Notes under the pieces: generated by a model
Seen by the model: only the letters and a program-made list of their open reading frames with translations
The model's database searches: none
What the model was told of the DNA's origin: nothing
Translations under genes and position numbers: made by a program
NCBI RefSeq assembly: GCF_009928525.1
Contig: NZ_JAABOK010000001.1
Location: 558,001 to 622,000 of the forward strand
DNA length: 64,000 nt
Source: Chitinophaga solisilvae
GTDB taxonomy: Bacteria > Bacteroidota > Bacteroidia > Chitinophagales > Chitinophagaceae
Direction of reading: 5' to 3'
Shown: positions 27,252 to 36,459 of the stretch, in pieces
Position numbering within the stretch: position 1 is the stretch's first letter
Layout of the letters: each line of letters begins with the position of its first letter

Positions 27252-30200
27252 CTAACTGTTGAAAGCCTTCCGGTAGGCTCCGTAGAATATGATCGGGAAT
27301 ACCAGTAACGTCAGTACGGTTGCGGTAATCAACCCGCCAATCACCACAATGGCCAATGGCTTCTGCGTTTCAGATCCGATCCCGTGCGACAATGCCGCCG
27401 GCACCAGACCAATAGCCGCCATCAACGCTGTCATCACCACCGGGCGCGTACGCGACTGTACACCGAGTCTGATGGATTCATTCAGACTGAGCTTCTGTTG
27501 TAAATTCTTATGGAAGACAGAAATAAGGATTACCCCGTTCTGAATACATATACCAAACAGCGCAATGAAACCTACACCGGCAGAGATACCGAAGTTCATA
27601 CCGGTAACATGCAGCGCCAGTATACCTCCGATCAGCGCAAAGGGTACGTTCATGAGCACCAGCCCGGCATCCTTTACGTTGCCCAGCATAATAAACAGTA
27701 CCATGAAAATGGCAATGATACTGATCGGTACTACCTGTCCCAGCCGCTGAGTGGCCCGCACCTGGTTTTCAAATTCACCTGTCCAGCCTATGTTGTAGCC
27801 TTTCGGTAATTTAATCACCTTGTTGATTTTCTGCTGTGCCTCTGCAATGGTGGAACCGAGGTCACGGTCCCGCACAGAAAACTTCACGCCGATAAACCGT
27901 TTGTTGAGATCACGGTAGATAAACGCCGGACCGGTAATAGTCTTGATTTCGGCGATCTCTTTCAGCGGTACCTTGTTATTGTTGATGGTAGGTACCATCA
28001 GGTTGGCAAGGTCTTCCTCCGTTTTGCGGTAGTTCTCGTCATAACGGATACGGATATCGAATTTCTTTTCTCCTTCATAAAGCTGGGTAGCGGTTTTACC
28101 GCCGATAGCCATTTCTATCACAGCCTGCGCATCCCCGGTGGATACGCCGTACTGCGCCATCTTGTTATCATCCAGATTAATACTCATCTCAGGCTGACCT
28201 ATATTCCGGATAACGCCGAGATCCTTGATGCCCTGCACTGTTTTTAACTGCGCAATCACTTGCTGGGACAGGGATTCCAGCTGCACCAGGTCCGCACCAT
28301 AGATCTTCACACCATTGGCGGCCTTGAAACCGGCAACCGCTTCAGATACGTTATCGCTGATAGGCTGGGAGAAGTTGAGAATAATGCCCGGATACTTACG
28401 CAGCCGCTGTTCCATCTGTGAAATCAGTTCATCCTGCGTAATGCCGCGTTTCCACTCATCTTTGGGCGCCAGGTCTACCTGATACTGTATAAAGTAAAAA
28501 CCATTGGGGTCCGTACCGTCATTGGAGCGGCCTACCTGAGACAGTACACGCTTTACCTCAGGGAAGCCGCCAAGATCCTGACGGATATTGTGCGCCATCT
28601 TCGTACTTTCTGTGAGCGACATGCTCATCGGCAATTCGGTGGTCACCCACAGGGAGCCTTCATTGAGCTGCGGCAGAAATTCTGTTCCCAGAAATTTGGC
28701 AGAGAGGAAAGTCAGCACCATGAAAGCCAGTGCCAGCATAATACTCAGCCGCTTGTTACGGTAGGTCCAGCCAAAACCTCTGGTGACAATCCTGTCAAAG
28801 AAATTAACGATGAAGTTATTCTTCTCTTTTACATTTTTATTCAGCAGGATAGAACAGAGCACCGGCACCAGCGTGAGTGTGAACAGCAATGCGCCCATCA
28901 GCGCAAAGCCCAGTGTCCAGGCCAGCGGAGAGAACATTTTGCCTTCTACCTTCTGGAAAGAGAAAATAGGCACCAGCGATATGATGATGATGAGTTTGGA
29001 GAAGAAAATAGCTTTAGCCAGATCCCCGCCTGTCTGCTTGATCCATCCGAGCTTGGCCATCTTGTTGAACCGCTCCATCCCGTATTTATGGGCCTTATGA
29101 TCCAGCATCACGAAGATACCTTCTACCATCACTACGGCCCCGTCAATGATAATACCGAAGTCGATGGCGCCCATGGAAAGCAGGTTGGCGCTCATGCCTT
29201 TCATACGAAGGCACATGAACGCAAACAGGAGTGCCAGCGGGATAATGATAGATACAATGACGGTGGTGCGCCAGTCGGCCATGAACAGGAATACAATTAC
29301 TGTTACGAAGATGATACCTTCGGCCAGGTTGTGCATCACGGTATGGGTACAGAAACGCATCAGGTTATCACGGTCATAGAAGGTTTCCATTTTGATGTCG
29401 TCGGGCAGCACGGTTTCATTCAGTTCCTTCAGCTTGTCTTTCAGGCGTATCAATACTTCCGATGGGTTTTCGCCTTTGCGCATTACCACAATACCTTCTA
29501 CGAGGTCGTCCTGTTTATCCAGTCCTACCTGGCCTACTCGCGGTGCGGATGATTCATGTACATTCGCCAGATCCTTTACCAGGAGCGGCACGCCATTAAT
29601 ATTCTGGATAATGATATTCTGAATGTCGGAGATGCTGTTCAGCAGACCAATTCCACGAACTACATAAGCCTGGCCGTTTTTCTCAATGACATCACCGCCT
29701 ACATTGACATTACTTTTGGTAACAGCCTGGTAGAGTTCCAGCGGGGTAATATCGTATTTTGCCAGCCGTACCGGGTCGGCAGAGATCTCATAAATTTTCT
29801 CCTGACCGCCGAAGGCGACTACGTCTGCCACGCCGGGCACACTGCGGATCTGCCGGTCTATCACCCAGTTCTGCCAGGTAAGCAGTTCGCGGGAATCGCG
29901 TTTATTGCTCCTGAGATAATAGCGGAAGATCTCACCGGTAGGGCCGTAGGGCGGCTGTACTTCAGGATCTGCGCCTTCCGGCAGGTTGATACTGGTGAGC
30001 ATGTTATTGACCTGCTGCCGTGCGAAGAAATCTTCTACATCATCTTCAAACATGATTTTCACCACAGACAATCCGAACATAGTCACAGAGCGTACGCTGG
30101 TCTTGCGTTGTACGGCGTTCATCGATACTTCAATGGGAAGCGTCACAAAACGTTCTACTTCCTGGGCGCTGCGGCCGTTCCATTTGGTAACGATGACAAT

Positions 30201-30347
30201 CTGTGTATTGGTGACATCGGGGAATGCCTCGATGGGCGTATGTAAAAACGAGAACACGCCTGCTACAATCAGCGTGGCTACGCTGATGAAAACAAACAGT
30301 TTGTTTTTGAGCGAAAAAGCTACAATATTTCTGATGAATTTATTCAT
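27252..30347 (-). CDS. Heavy-metal efflux RND transporter (CzcA/CusA family)
   Basis: 1031-residue inner-membrane pump, the usual RND length, with 12 expected helices and two large periplasmic loops. Heavy-metal RND features are visible: N-terminal TPIEAFPDVTNTQIVIVTKW and, in TM4, AIDFGIIIDGAVVMVEG, where the charged residue carries protons. It drives metal ions out through the adaptor and TolC encoded upstream. The ion (Co/Zn/Cd or Cu/Ag) cannot be told by eye. It is the last gene of the unit tolC-adaptor-porin-pump, 12 bp after the porin gene. Confidence 0.93.
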   Translation of the reverse strand: MNKFIRNIVAFSLKNKLFVFISVATLIVAGVFSFLHTPIEAFPDVTNTQIVIVTKWNGRSAQEVERFVTLPIEVSMNAVQRKTSVRSVTMFGLSVVKIMFEDDVEDFFARQQVNNMLTSINLPEGADPEVQPPYGPTGEIFRYYLRSNKRDSRELLTWQNWVIDRQIRSVPGVADVVAFGGQEKIYEISADPVRLAKYDITPLELYQAVTKSNVNVGGDVIEKNGQAYVVRGIGLLNSISDIQNIIIQNINGVPLLVKDLANVHESSAPRVGQVGLDKQDDLVEGIVVMRKGENPSEVLIRLKDKLKELNETVLPDDIKMETFYDRDNLMRFCTHTVMHNLAEGIIFVTVIVFLFMADWRTTVIVSIIIPLALLFAFMCLRMKGMSANLLSMGAIDFGIIIDGAVVMVEGIFVMLDHKAHKYGMERFNKMAKLGWIKQTGGDLAKAIFFSKLIIIISLVPIFSFQKVEGKMFSPLAWTLGFALMGALLFTLTLVPVLCSILLNKNVKEKNNFIVNFFDRIVTRGFGWTYRNKRLSIMLALAFMVLTFLSAKFLGTEFLPQLNEGSLWVTTELPMSMSLTESTKMAHNIRQDLGGFPEVKRVLSQVGRSNDGTDPNGFYFIQYQVDLAPKDEWKRGITQDELISQMEQRLRKYPGIILNFSQPISDNVSEAVAGFKAANGVKIYGADLVQLESLSQQVIAQLKTVQGIKDLGVIRNIGQPEMSINLDDNKMAQYGVSTGDAQAVIEMAIGGKTATQLYEGEKKFDIRIRYDENYRKTEEDLANLMVPTINNNKVPLKEIAEIKTITGPAFIYRDLNKRFIGVKFSVRDRDLGSTIAEAQQKINKVIKLPKGYNIGWTGEFENQVRATQRLGQVVPISIIAIFMVLFIMLGNVKDAGLVLMNVPFALIGGILALHVTGMNFGISAGVGFIALFGICIQNGVILISVFHKNLQQKLSLNESIRLGVQSRTRPVVMTALMAAIGLVPAALSHGIGSETQKPLAIVVIGGLITATVLTLLVFPIIFYGAYRKAFNS

Positions 30348-30359
30348 AACTCCTGTTCT

Positions 30360-31673
30360 TTAGAAAGCCACTCTGGTTCTTAATCCTACGATGCTTACCG
30401 GTCCGCGGTCCCGGTTATACGCGGGATGCAGCACAAACTGGTAATCAGGACTTAAAGCAATATGCAGCCTGGTGATATTACATTGATAGAAAACTTCGGC
30501 AATCATTTCCGGTGCGTAGTTCAGCTGCCCGTCGCCGATCATGAATCCGGTACCGCCTGCGGCCAGGTAATGCCGGTGATCTGCAGAGATACCGTTTACC
30601 ACCAGGGCGATGCCGGCATTATCCTGTGCGCGGCGCCAGGCTTTACCGCCCTGCAGCCAGCCGGCGCTGAGCGACTGGTCTATTTCGGTGTAAGCCCATG
30701 TTTCATGATGCCCGTCGTTCCAGGATGCTTTCAGGAAGATGCCGCCATCAGCTGTTATTTCCTGGTCCATATTGATACCGAAACCATATTTGGTACGCCC
30801 GTTGCTCCTTACTGCCGTGATGTCCGGCGTATCTTTGGCCATGTGCAACGCCTCACGGTAGCTGCCCATAGGCGCCTGGTTGAGGAATGCCATCAGCCGG
30901 ATATTACCTTCCCGTTTACGGAGTGTATGCGTATGCGTTACTTCCAGCACCTGGCCGTTTGATTGTCCATAATGCCAGTTCAGCCTGGGGCCGTTGGCTT
31001 CCAGCGGCTCCAGCGAGGTGGCTGCCTGCACCATCCAGTTATCTTTTTTGTACTGAATGGTGAAAGCCATGGTATAACCGCGTACATCGGCAGGGTAGTC
31101 CCAGGCGGCATTGCTCATGAGCGACCAGTTCAGGAACTGGGTACGCGGGTCATGACTGTATTCATTCTGGTCGAAGAAGTCCGCCAGGCAATATTTACCG
31201 CCGATGAAGCGCAGGTAATGCGTGGGCGTCAGGCCGGCTACATTGTTCAGGTCATCATCGTCGGGCGTAACGCTGCGTGATAACGGTAACGTATATACGG
31301 CGTATGCCCTTGCCAGGTAAATTTTAGGCTTGGGATCGCCTACGCGGAAGGTTTCTCCGTTAGGGAAACCCGCAATGCCGGTAGCGTGGCTGAGACCTTC
31401 GCCACCAGCGAGTTCCGGGTTGATATATAATTCCAGGTTTTTCAGCGGACGTATACCTGCGTATATCGTGCTGGTAATGGAGGTTTTACCTTCTTCATGT
31501 GTCCGGAAGCTGTTGGGACCGGTGTACTTTGCTGAAAAGTCAGGATGCCATTGTGTAACCAGCGTTTGCTGGAAGTGGAAGGACCAGGGGATGGTATCCC
31601 GCTTTTTATCCTGCCCCAGCGCTTTGCCGGCACACAGTGTAATGATTCCTATAGATGATAGCAGTTGCTTCAT
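30360..31673 (-). CDS. OprB-family carbohydrate-porin-like outer-membrane protein
   Basis: 437 residues with a signal peptide (~1-20, ending KALGQ). The middle has the OprB-type pattern FIGGKYCLADFFDQNEYSHDPRTQFLNW followed by AAWDYPADVRGY, then beta-strands to a terminal Phe (VGLRTRVAF), as in outer-membrane barrels. OprB porins carry glucose or other small solutes in Pseudomonas. Here the gene is embedded in a metal-efflux operon, 8 bp after the adaptor and 12 bp before the RND pump, so a role linked to metal or organic ligand traffic is plausible but unproven. Confidence 0.83.
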   Translation of the reverse strand: MKQLLSSIGIITLCAGKALGQDKKRDTIPWSFHFQQTLVTQWHPDFSAKYTGPNSFRTHEEGKTSITSTIYAGIRPLKNLELYINPELAGGEGLSHATGIAGFPNGETFRVGDPKPKIYLARAYAVYTLPLSRSVTPDDDDLNNVAGLTPTHYLRFIGGKYCLADFFDQNEYSHDPRTQFLNWSLMSNAAWDYPADVRGYTMAFTIQYKKDNWMVQAATSLEPLEANGPRLNWHYGQSNGQVLEVTHTHTLRKREGNIRLMAFLNQAPMGSYREALHMAKDTPDITAVRSNGRTKYGFGINMDQEITADGGIFLKASWNDGHHETWAYTEIDQSLSAGWLQGGKAWRRAQDNAGIALVVNGISADHRHYLAAGGTGFMIGDGQLNYAPEMIAEVFYQCNITRLHIALSPDYQFVLHPAYNRDRGPVSIVGLRTRVAF

Positions 31674-31681
31674 GGATGTGC

Positions 31682-32773
31682 CTAATCTTTTAATGCATCA
31701 TAGATCAGCAGCTGGTTTTTGGAGATCACCTTCTCATCGGGCTGCAGGCCGGAGCGGAGATAGGTAAGGTCGCCGGTAGCTTTGTCTACTTCCACCTGTC
31801 TTACCGCGATGTTGAATTTATCTTTGAACACCAGTACATAATTCTTGCTGTTATCAAAGATGACAGCCGCAGAAGGCACGGCAACCTGCTCATGCTGATC
31901 TGCATATTTGACATATACCGTAGCAAACATTTCAGGTTTCAGCAGCATATTTTTATTATCGATGCTGATGCGTACCTGCATGGTTTTGGTAGCGGGGTCC
32001 AGGAAGTTGTAGATCTTATCAATCTTGCCATGGAAGGGCTGATCGGGGTAGCTCACCGTTACCACATCAGCTTCATATCCTTCTTTGATTTTGGCTATAT
32101 CTGTTTCAAAAACATTCGCCATCACCCACACATCATCCAGTTCCGAAATGGTAAAGATGTTGGCGCTGTTATCCGTACGGATTTCCATGCTGTTGTTGAT
32201 GTTTTTCTCGATGATATAGCCGGAGATGGGAGCCGTAACGAGGTAGGTGGCGCCTTTACCTTTCTTGTATATTTTAAACAGGTCATTCAGGCGGTTGATT
32301 TCCGCATCATTTTTCTGCACTTCTCCCTTGGCGTTTACTACATCTTTCTCCGTGCTCAGGCGGCTGTCATACAGGTCTTGTGCCACTTTCAGGTTCTTTT
32401 CCGCCACGCCGCGTTCAGAGCGGGCCTGCGCCAGCTGTTTCTCATAATCGGCAATCTCGGCGCTATGGATAACGGCCAGTACCTGACCTTTCTGTACGTA
32501 GTCGCCCAGCTGTACTTTAATGTCTTCCACATATCCGCTCACCAGCGGGTATACCTTCAATACCTTACCACCATTGGGCGCTACCTTGCCTGACAGGCGC
32601 ACTTCGTTGATGACCGGCTGCATATGCGCGGTGTCTATACGGATATTTTTCAGCATGGTATCGCTGAGAACGAAAGTGCTCTTTTCTGAATCTTCTGCCT
32701 GGCTGTGATTGCAACCACTCCATATAAATGCCGCCAGCAGCGAAAAGCCAACGAATAAAATGGGCTGTTTCAT
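31682..32773 (-). CDS. RND periplasmic adaptor (CusB/HlyD type)
   Basis: Membrane-fusion protein of 363 residues from the chosen start. The lipobox ends WSGC near residue 21, so it is anchored as a lipoprotein. The usual order is present: barrel-sandwich half (GKVAPNGGKVLKVYPLVSGYVEDIKVQLGDYVQKGQ), alpha-hairpin (~85-170), second half-lipoyl strand (LVTAPISGYIIEKNINNSMEI) and beta-barrel (VMANVFETDIAKIKEGYEAD). It links the RND pump to TolC. I choose the ATG at 32773 because it begins the signal peptide and is 4 bp after the tolC stop codon. Confidence 0.92.
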   Translation of the reverse strand: MKQPILFVGFSLLAAFIWSGCNHSQAEDSEKSTFVLSDTMLKNIRIDTAHMQPVINEVRLSGKVAPNGGKVLKVYPLVSGYVEDIKVQLGDYVQKGQVLAVIHSAEIADYEKQLAQARSERGVAEKNLKVAQDLYDSRLSTEKDVVNAKGEVQKNDAEINRLNDLFKIYKKGKGATYLVTAPISGYIIEKNINNSMEIRTDNSANIFTISELDDVWVMANVFETDIAKIKEGYEADVVTVSYPDQPFHGKIDKIYNFLDPATKTMQVRISIDNKNMLLKPEMFATVYVKYADQHEQVAVPSAAVIFDNSKNYVLVFKDKFNIAVRQVEVDKATGDLTYLRSGLQPDEKVISKNQLLIYDALKD

Positions 32774-32777
32774 GTGC

Positions 32778-34076
32778 TTAGTTTTTAAATAATTCTTGAC
32801 CTGTTGCATAATTGAGTTCTTCATAGGCGTTTACCCGGTTGGAGAGGAACTTGTTAATATTTTTAGCGTTATCACTGTAGCTGTTGAAGTAATCGATAAA
32901 CTGCAGGAGAGAGATGTTGCCCTTGCTGAAATTTTTGGCTACTTCTGCGATGAGGGTATCAAACTCACCCCTGAACATATCCAGGTCGAAACTTTTGTAA
33001 CGCTTTTCCAGCGCTGTAATCCGCTGCCATGCATTTAATACTTCAGTTTGTGCGATGGACTGCTGTTGCTGTAGCTGCTGTTTCTCCGCACCTATCTGCA
33101 GCTGCGCAGCCTTGATGTTTCCCTGATTGCGGTTCCATACGGGCAGGTCTATGCCTACGGTCAGCCCCAGGAACCTGTCTATGTTACTGCCTTCTTTGTC
33201 GTAGGTGCCGCCAAGGTGCAGGTCTGGTACTGCCATAGCTTTCTGCAGCCGGTAGTTCAGTTCCGCCGTCTGGTATTCAATGCCGGCAATCCGTACATCC
33301 GGGCGGTTTTTCGCTACGCTGTCCAGCAATTGCGGTAGTTGCAGGTTCTCAAGTTTATACCGGGCCAGATCTGCCGCTGCTATCGTGGCCTCATAGAAAT
33401 CACCGGTATGGAGTATCTGCTGTAAATTTTTCTGAGCTTCCAGTTCCTGTTGTTTGAGATCGGCATAATCGTTCTCAATGCCTACCTGCAGGGCCTGCAG
33501 CCTGATCAGATCTGCATGTGCAACACTTCCTTTTTTATCTGCCGTAACATAGGCATCTACAATCCGCTGCAGGTTTCCCAGCTGTGCTTTCAATACTTTT
33601 TCTGACTGCTGGAGATAATATATATTGTAGAAGTTCTCGCGTAATTGCAGGCGCAGCGTGCGTGCCAGCTCATCGAAGGTAGCCTCGCTCATGCGGGTAG
33701 CCGCCGCAGCCAGTCTTACATTCTTATTTCTTTTGCCTGCCAGTTGAATCAGCTGGTCAATACTATATTGTACTTCTCCGCCTTTCCCCGCCAGGTTGAA
33801 CGGCATGATCCTGTTGGTACTGCCAAAACCAAATACAGCGCTGAAGCTGGGATTATTCCACATCTTCGCCTGACGCACCAGCGCCTTGGATGCATCAATC
33901 TGATAGCGTTGTGCCAGCAGCATATAATTCCTGACCAGAAAGGAGTCTTCTACAGCCTGCAGTGTAACTGCCGTCTTGGAGGGAGATTGTGCCTGTATAG
34001 GTTGAATAAAGCCCAGGCCTGCAACGCATACTGATACGATCAGTGTCGTCATAGTTCGCATAATGCCAAATTTCAT
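32778..34076 (-). CDS. TolC-family outer-membrane channel (CzcC-like)
   Basis: 432 residues: signal peptide (~1-29), then two repeats of the TolC outer-membrane efflux domain with long coiled helices (for example residues ~140-205, LRLQLRENFYNIYYLQQSEKVLKAQ). It forms the outer-membrane exit duct of the metal efflux complex. An alternative ATG at 34061 would shorten the signal peptide by five residues. It is the first gene of the four-gene efflux unit; palindrome I lies between it and the sensor kinase gene. Confidence 0.9.
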   Translation of the reverse strand: MKFGIMRTMTTLIVSVCVAGLGFIQPIQAQSPSKTAVTLQAVEDSFLVRNYMLLAQRYQIDASKALVRQAKMWNNPSFSAVFGFGSTNRIMPFNLAGKGGEVQYSIDQLIQLAGKRNKNVRLAAAATRMSEATFDELARTLRLQLRENFYNIYYLQQSEKVLKAQLGNLQRIVDAYVTADKKGSVAHADLIRLQALQVGIENDYADLKQQELEAQKNLQQILHTGDFYEATIAAADLARYKLENLQLPQLLDSVAKNRPDVRIAGIEYQTAELNYRLQKAMAVPDLHLGGTYDKEGSNIDRFLGLTVGIDLPVWNRNQGNIKAAQLQIGAEKQQLQQQQSIAQTEVLNAWQRITALEKRYKSFDLDMFRGEFDTLIAEVAKNFSKGNISLLQFIDYFNSYSDNAKNINKFLSNRVNAYEELNYATGQELFKN

Positions 34077-34147
34077 GACACAAAGCTCACCAAGCCAGAT
34101 TAAAGGGGGCTTTAAGGCAGATTAAAAAGAAATTAAAATTCATTTGA

Positions 34148-34320
34148 GATGTGATTATTTGGTTATTTGGTTATTTGAGATTTGCCATGCGGCGGAGAAT
34201 TTGTGGGGAGATTTTTAAGGGAGATACATCTCAAATAACCAAATAACGAAATAACAAAATCCCGATACGGGCCTGGTCTTCGCTGTGTTCTACATCTCAA
34301 ATAACTAAATAAAAAAATCT
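34148..34320. repeat. Palindromic element I, (TTATTTGG)n arms
   Basis: Left arm of 8-mers TTATTTGG (34153-34182), an inverted copy at 34226-34261, and a second inverted copy at 34292-34320. The segment between the right copies contains GGTCTTCGCT, a fragment of the core of elements A/C/D. It lies between tolC and the kinase gene on the same strand, 72 bp upstream of tolC and 7 bp after the kinase stop codon, so it may separate the regulator and pump transcripts. Confidence 0.85.
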
Positions 34321-34326
34321 CAGATA

Positions 34327-35697
34327 TTACAAGTGGGGAAGAATCACCGTAAACGTAGTGCCCTCGTCAGGAGTAGACCCTACTGTGATGTGGCCGTTGT
34401 GGATCTGTACTATTTTTTTGCAGATGGAAAGGCCGAGGCCGTGGCCTCTTGTCTGGTGGGCATTTTCGCCACGGTAGAAGGGTTCAAATATTCTGTTGAA
34501 TTCACCGGGAGGGATGAGTGGCCCGTTGTTCCTGATTTGTACGGTAATGTACTGGGTGAAGAAATCGATAGATACGTGAACGGTATTGTCTGTGGAGAAT
34601 TTGCAGGCATTATCGATCAGGTTCAGGAAGAGCACTTTCAGCAGGCTCTCATTGCCGAAGCAGGTAACGAGCATATCGTTTTCCGGCACCTTGATGAAAT
34701 GAATATCTACTTTACTGTTGGTCTTATGTTTCAGGTGGATGAGGTTGGCCATATCCATGAGCAGTTCATCGATACGTACTTCGCTGAAGACAAACTGCTG
34801 CTGCCGGAGTTCAGACTGCGCCAGTTGCAGCAGGCCGTTGGAGAGGTCGGAGAGGTTTTCCGCATCTTCCAGAACAGATACCAGCAGGGCATGATATTCT
34901 TCCTTAGTCCTTTCTTTGGAAAGCGTTACCTGCAGCTGGCTGATGATAGCGGCCAGGGGAGTGCGCAATTCATGGGAGGCATTGCTGACAAAACTCTTCT
35001 GCAGATCGAAGGACTCGCTGAGACGTTGCAGCATCGTGTTGAAGTTGGCGCCCAGCTTGGCTATTTCATCTTTCCCTTTGATGGCTACCTGTGTATCCTG
35101 GAGATTGTTGGCGTTGATGCTGTCTACCTGCTGCACAAGCTGGTCTATCGGCTGCACCATTTTACGGGCAAAGAAGTAACCTACACCCACCAGCACGATA
35201 ACGGCGGTGAGCAGCTCCAGGAGCAGGATCTGGCGCAGGTTCTGCAGGTTCTGAAAGCCGTACTTGTCGAATGAGGAAACAATTACCATGACGGAAACTT
35301 CGCCTTCCGTGTAGTAAACGCCTACTACTTCATCATTGCCCTTGTCGGAGCTGTATAGCTTATTCTGCTTGATATAGTCCAGCAGGCTGCGATGCGTGCG
35401 GATGGTAGTATCTTTCAGGTTGCTGTACAGCAGGTCGTAGTTGGGATTATAAACGAGGATCGTTTCTTTGTAGAGGTCCTGAAACGTTGTCCGGTCCAGC
35501 TTGCGGAGAAGATCCACTTTCACGTGGCCATCTTCTATTATCACGTTGGCGATGGACCTGGCGCGGTATTCCAGCCTTTCCAGGTATTCAGCCTTGCGCG
35601 ATTTGGCAGAGAAATAATAGGCCAGCACAGCAAAGGCTATCAGCAGGAGAGAAGCTGACAGCGTATAATACAGCGCTATTTTATATTTGATCTTCAA
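34327..35697 (-). CDS. Sensor histidine kinase
   Basis: 456 residues. Two membrane helices (~8-28 and ~156-176) flank a periplasmic sensor region of about 125 residues. HAMP spans ~177-228. HisKA has the phosphorylated His242 in SNASHELRTPLAAI. HATPase_c has the N-box FLNLIDNACKFS, then RIFEPFYRGENAHQTRGHGLGLSICKKI. It pairs with the OmpR-type regulator 6 bp upstream. By position it probably senses metal in the periplasm and controls the efflux genes (inference). Confidence 0.93.
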   Translation of the reverse strand: MKIKYKIALYYTLSASLLLIAFAVLAYYFSAKSRKAEYLERLEYRARSIANVIIEDGHVKVDLLRKLDRTTFQDLYKETILVYNPNYDLLYSNLKDTTIRTHRSLLDYIKQNKLYSSDKGNDEVVGVYYTEGEVSVMVIVSSFDKYGFQNLQNLRQILLLELLTAVIVLVGVGYFFARKMVQPIDQLVQQVDSINANNLQDTQVAIKGKDEIAKLGANFNTMLQRLSESFDLQKSFVSNASHELRTPLAAIISQLQVTLSKERTKEEYHALLVSVLEDAENLSDLSNGLLQLAQSELRQQQFVFSEVRIDELLMDMANLIHLKHKTNSKVDIHFIKVPENDMLVTCFGNESLLKVLFLNLIDNACKFSTDNTVHVSIDFFTQYITVQIRNNGPLIPPGEFNRIFEPFYRGENAHQTRGHGLGLSICKKIVQIHNGHITVGSTPDEGTTFTVILPHL

Positions 35698-35703
35698 GCC
35701 GGC

Positions 35704-36396
35704 TTATTCTTCAGACAGATAATATCCCATACCTGTTTTGGTATGCAGCAGCTTCTGCTCAAAATCCTTGTCTATTTTCTTGCGGAGGAAATTCATGTAT
35801 ACCTCGATAACATTGGTGCCTGTATCAAAGTCGATATCCCAGACTTTTTCCGCGATCGTGAGTTTGGAGATCACCTTTCCCTTATGCAGTGCCAGAAAGT
35901 CCAGCAGCTGGTATTCCTTTGCGGTGAGCGCAATCTTTTTACCGCCGCGGGTCACTTCTTTTTTCTCCCGGTCAATTTCCAGGTCGGCGATACTGATTTT
36001 GTATTGAGTACTGTGTGGTGTTTCGGTGCCGGCGCGTTTGAGGAATACGCGGATGCGGGCCAGCAGCTCACGGAAATCGAAGGGTTTCACCAGGTAGTCA
36101 TCTGCCCCCAGTTCAAAAGCCTGCATTTTATCTTCCACACCGCCGAGGGCGGTCAGCATAATCACTGGCACGCGGTTGTTCTTATGCCGGATTACTTCGC
36201 ATATTTCATATCCGTTGTTATGCGGCAGGTTGAGATCCAGTATGACCAGGTCGTACTGGTTACTGGTAGCCAGGCTTTTGCCCATACGCCCGTCGTAGGC
36301 TACTTCCACATCGAAGCCGTTTTCTTCCAGGCCTTTCTTTACCGCATTGGCTACTTTAACTTCATCTTCAACAACCAGAATCTTTTGCATAGACAT
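35704..36396 (-). CDS. OmpR-family response regulator
   Basis: 230 residues: receiver domain (1-118) with acidic pocket E10-D11, phospho-acceptor D54 in VILDLNLP, and K in YLVKPFDF; then an OmpR/PhoB winged helix (~130-228, VTRGGKKIALTAKEYQLLDFLA...VIEVYMNFLRKKID). It is the partner of the downstream kinase and is likely the activator of the efflux operon. MSM at the start allows two ATG choices two codons apart; M3 also fits. Confidence 0.94.
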   Translation of the reverse strand: MSMQKILVVEDEVKVANAVKKGLEENGFDVEVAYDGRMGKSLATSNQYDLVILDLNLPHNNGYEICEVIRHKNNRVPVIMLTALGGVEDKMQAFELGADDYLVKPFDFRELLARIRVFLKRAGTETPHSTQYKISIADLEIDREKKEVTRGGKKIALTAKEYQLLDFLALHKGKVISKLTIAEKVWDIDFDTGTNVIEVYMNFLRKKIDKDFEQKLLHTKTGMGYYLSEE

Positions 36397-36459
36397 GGTT
36401 TTTTAGGGGGATACCGGGCCTCCGTCCGGCGGGAGCGGAGGTCCGGTAGCAGCATCAAA

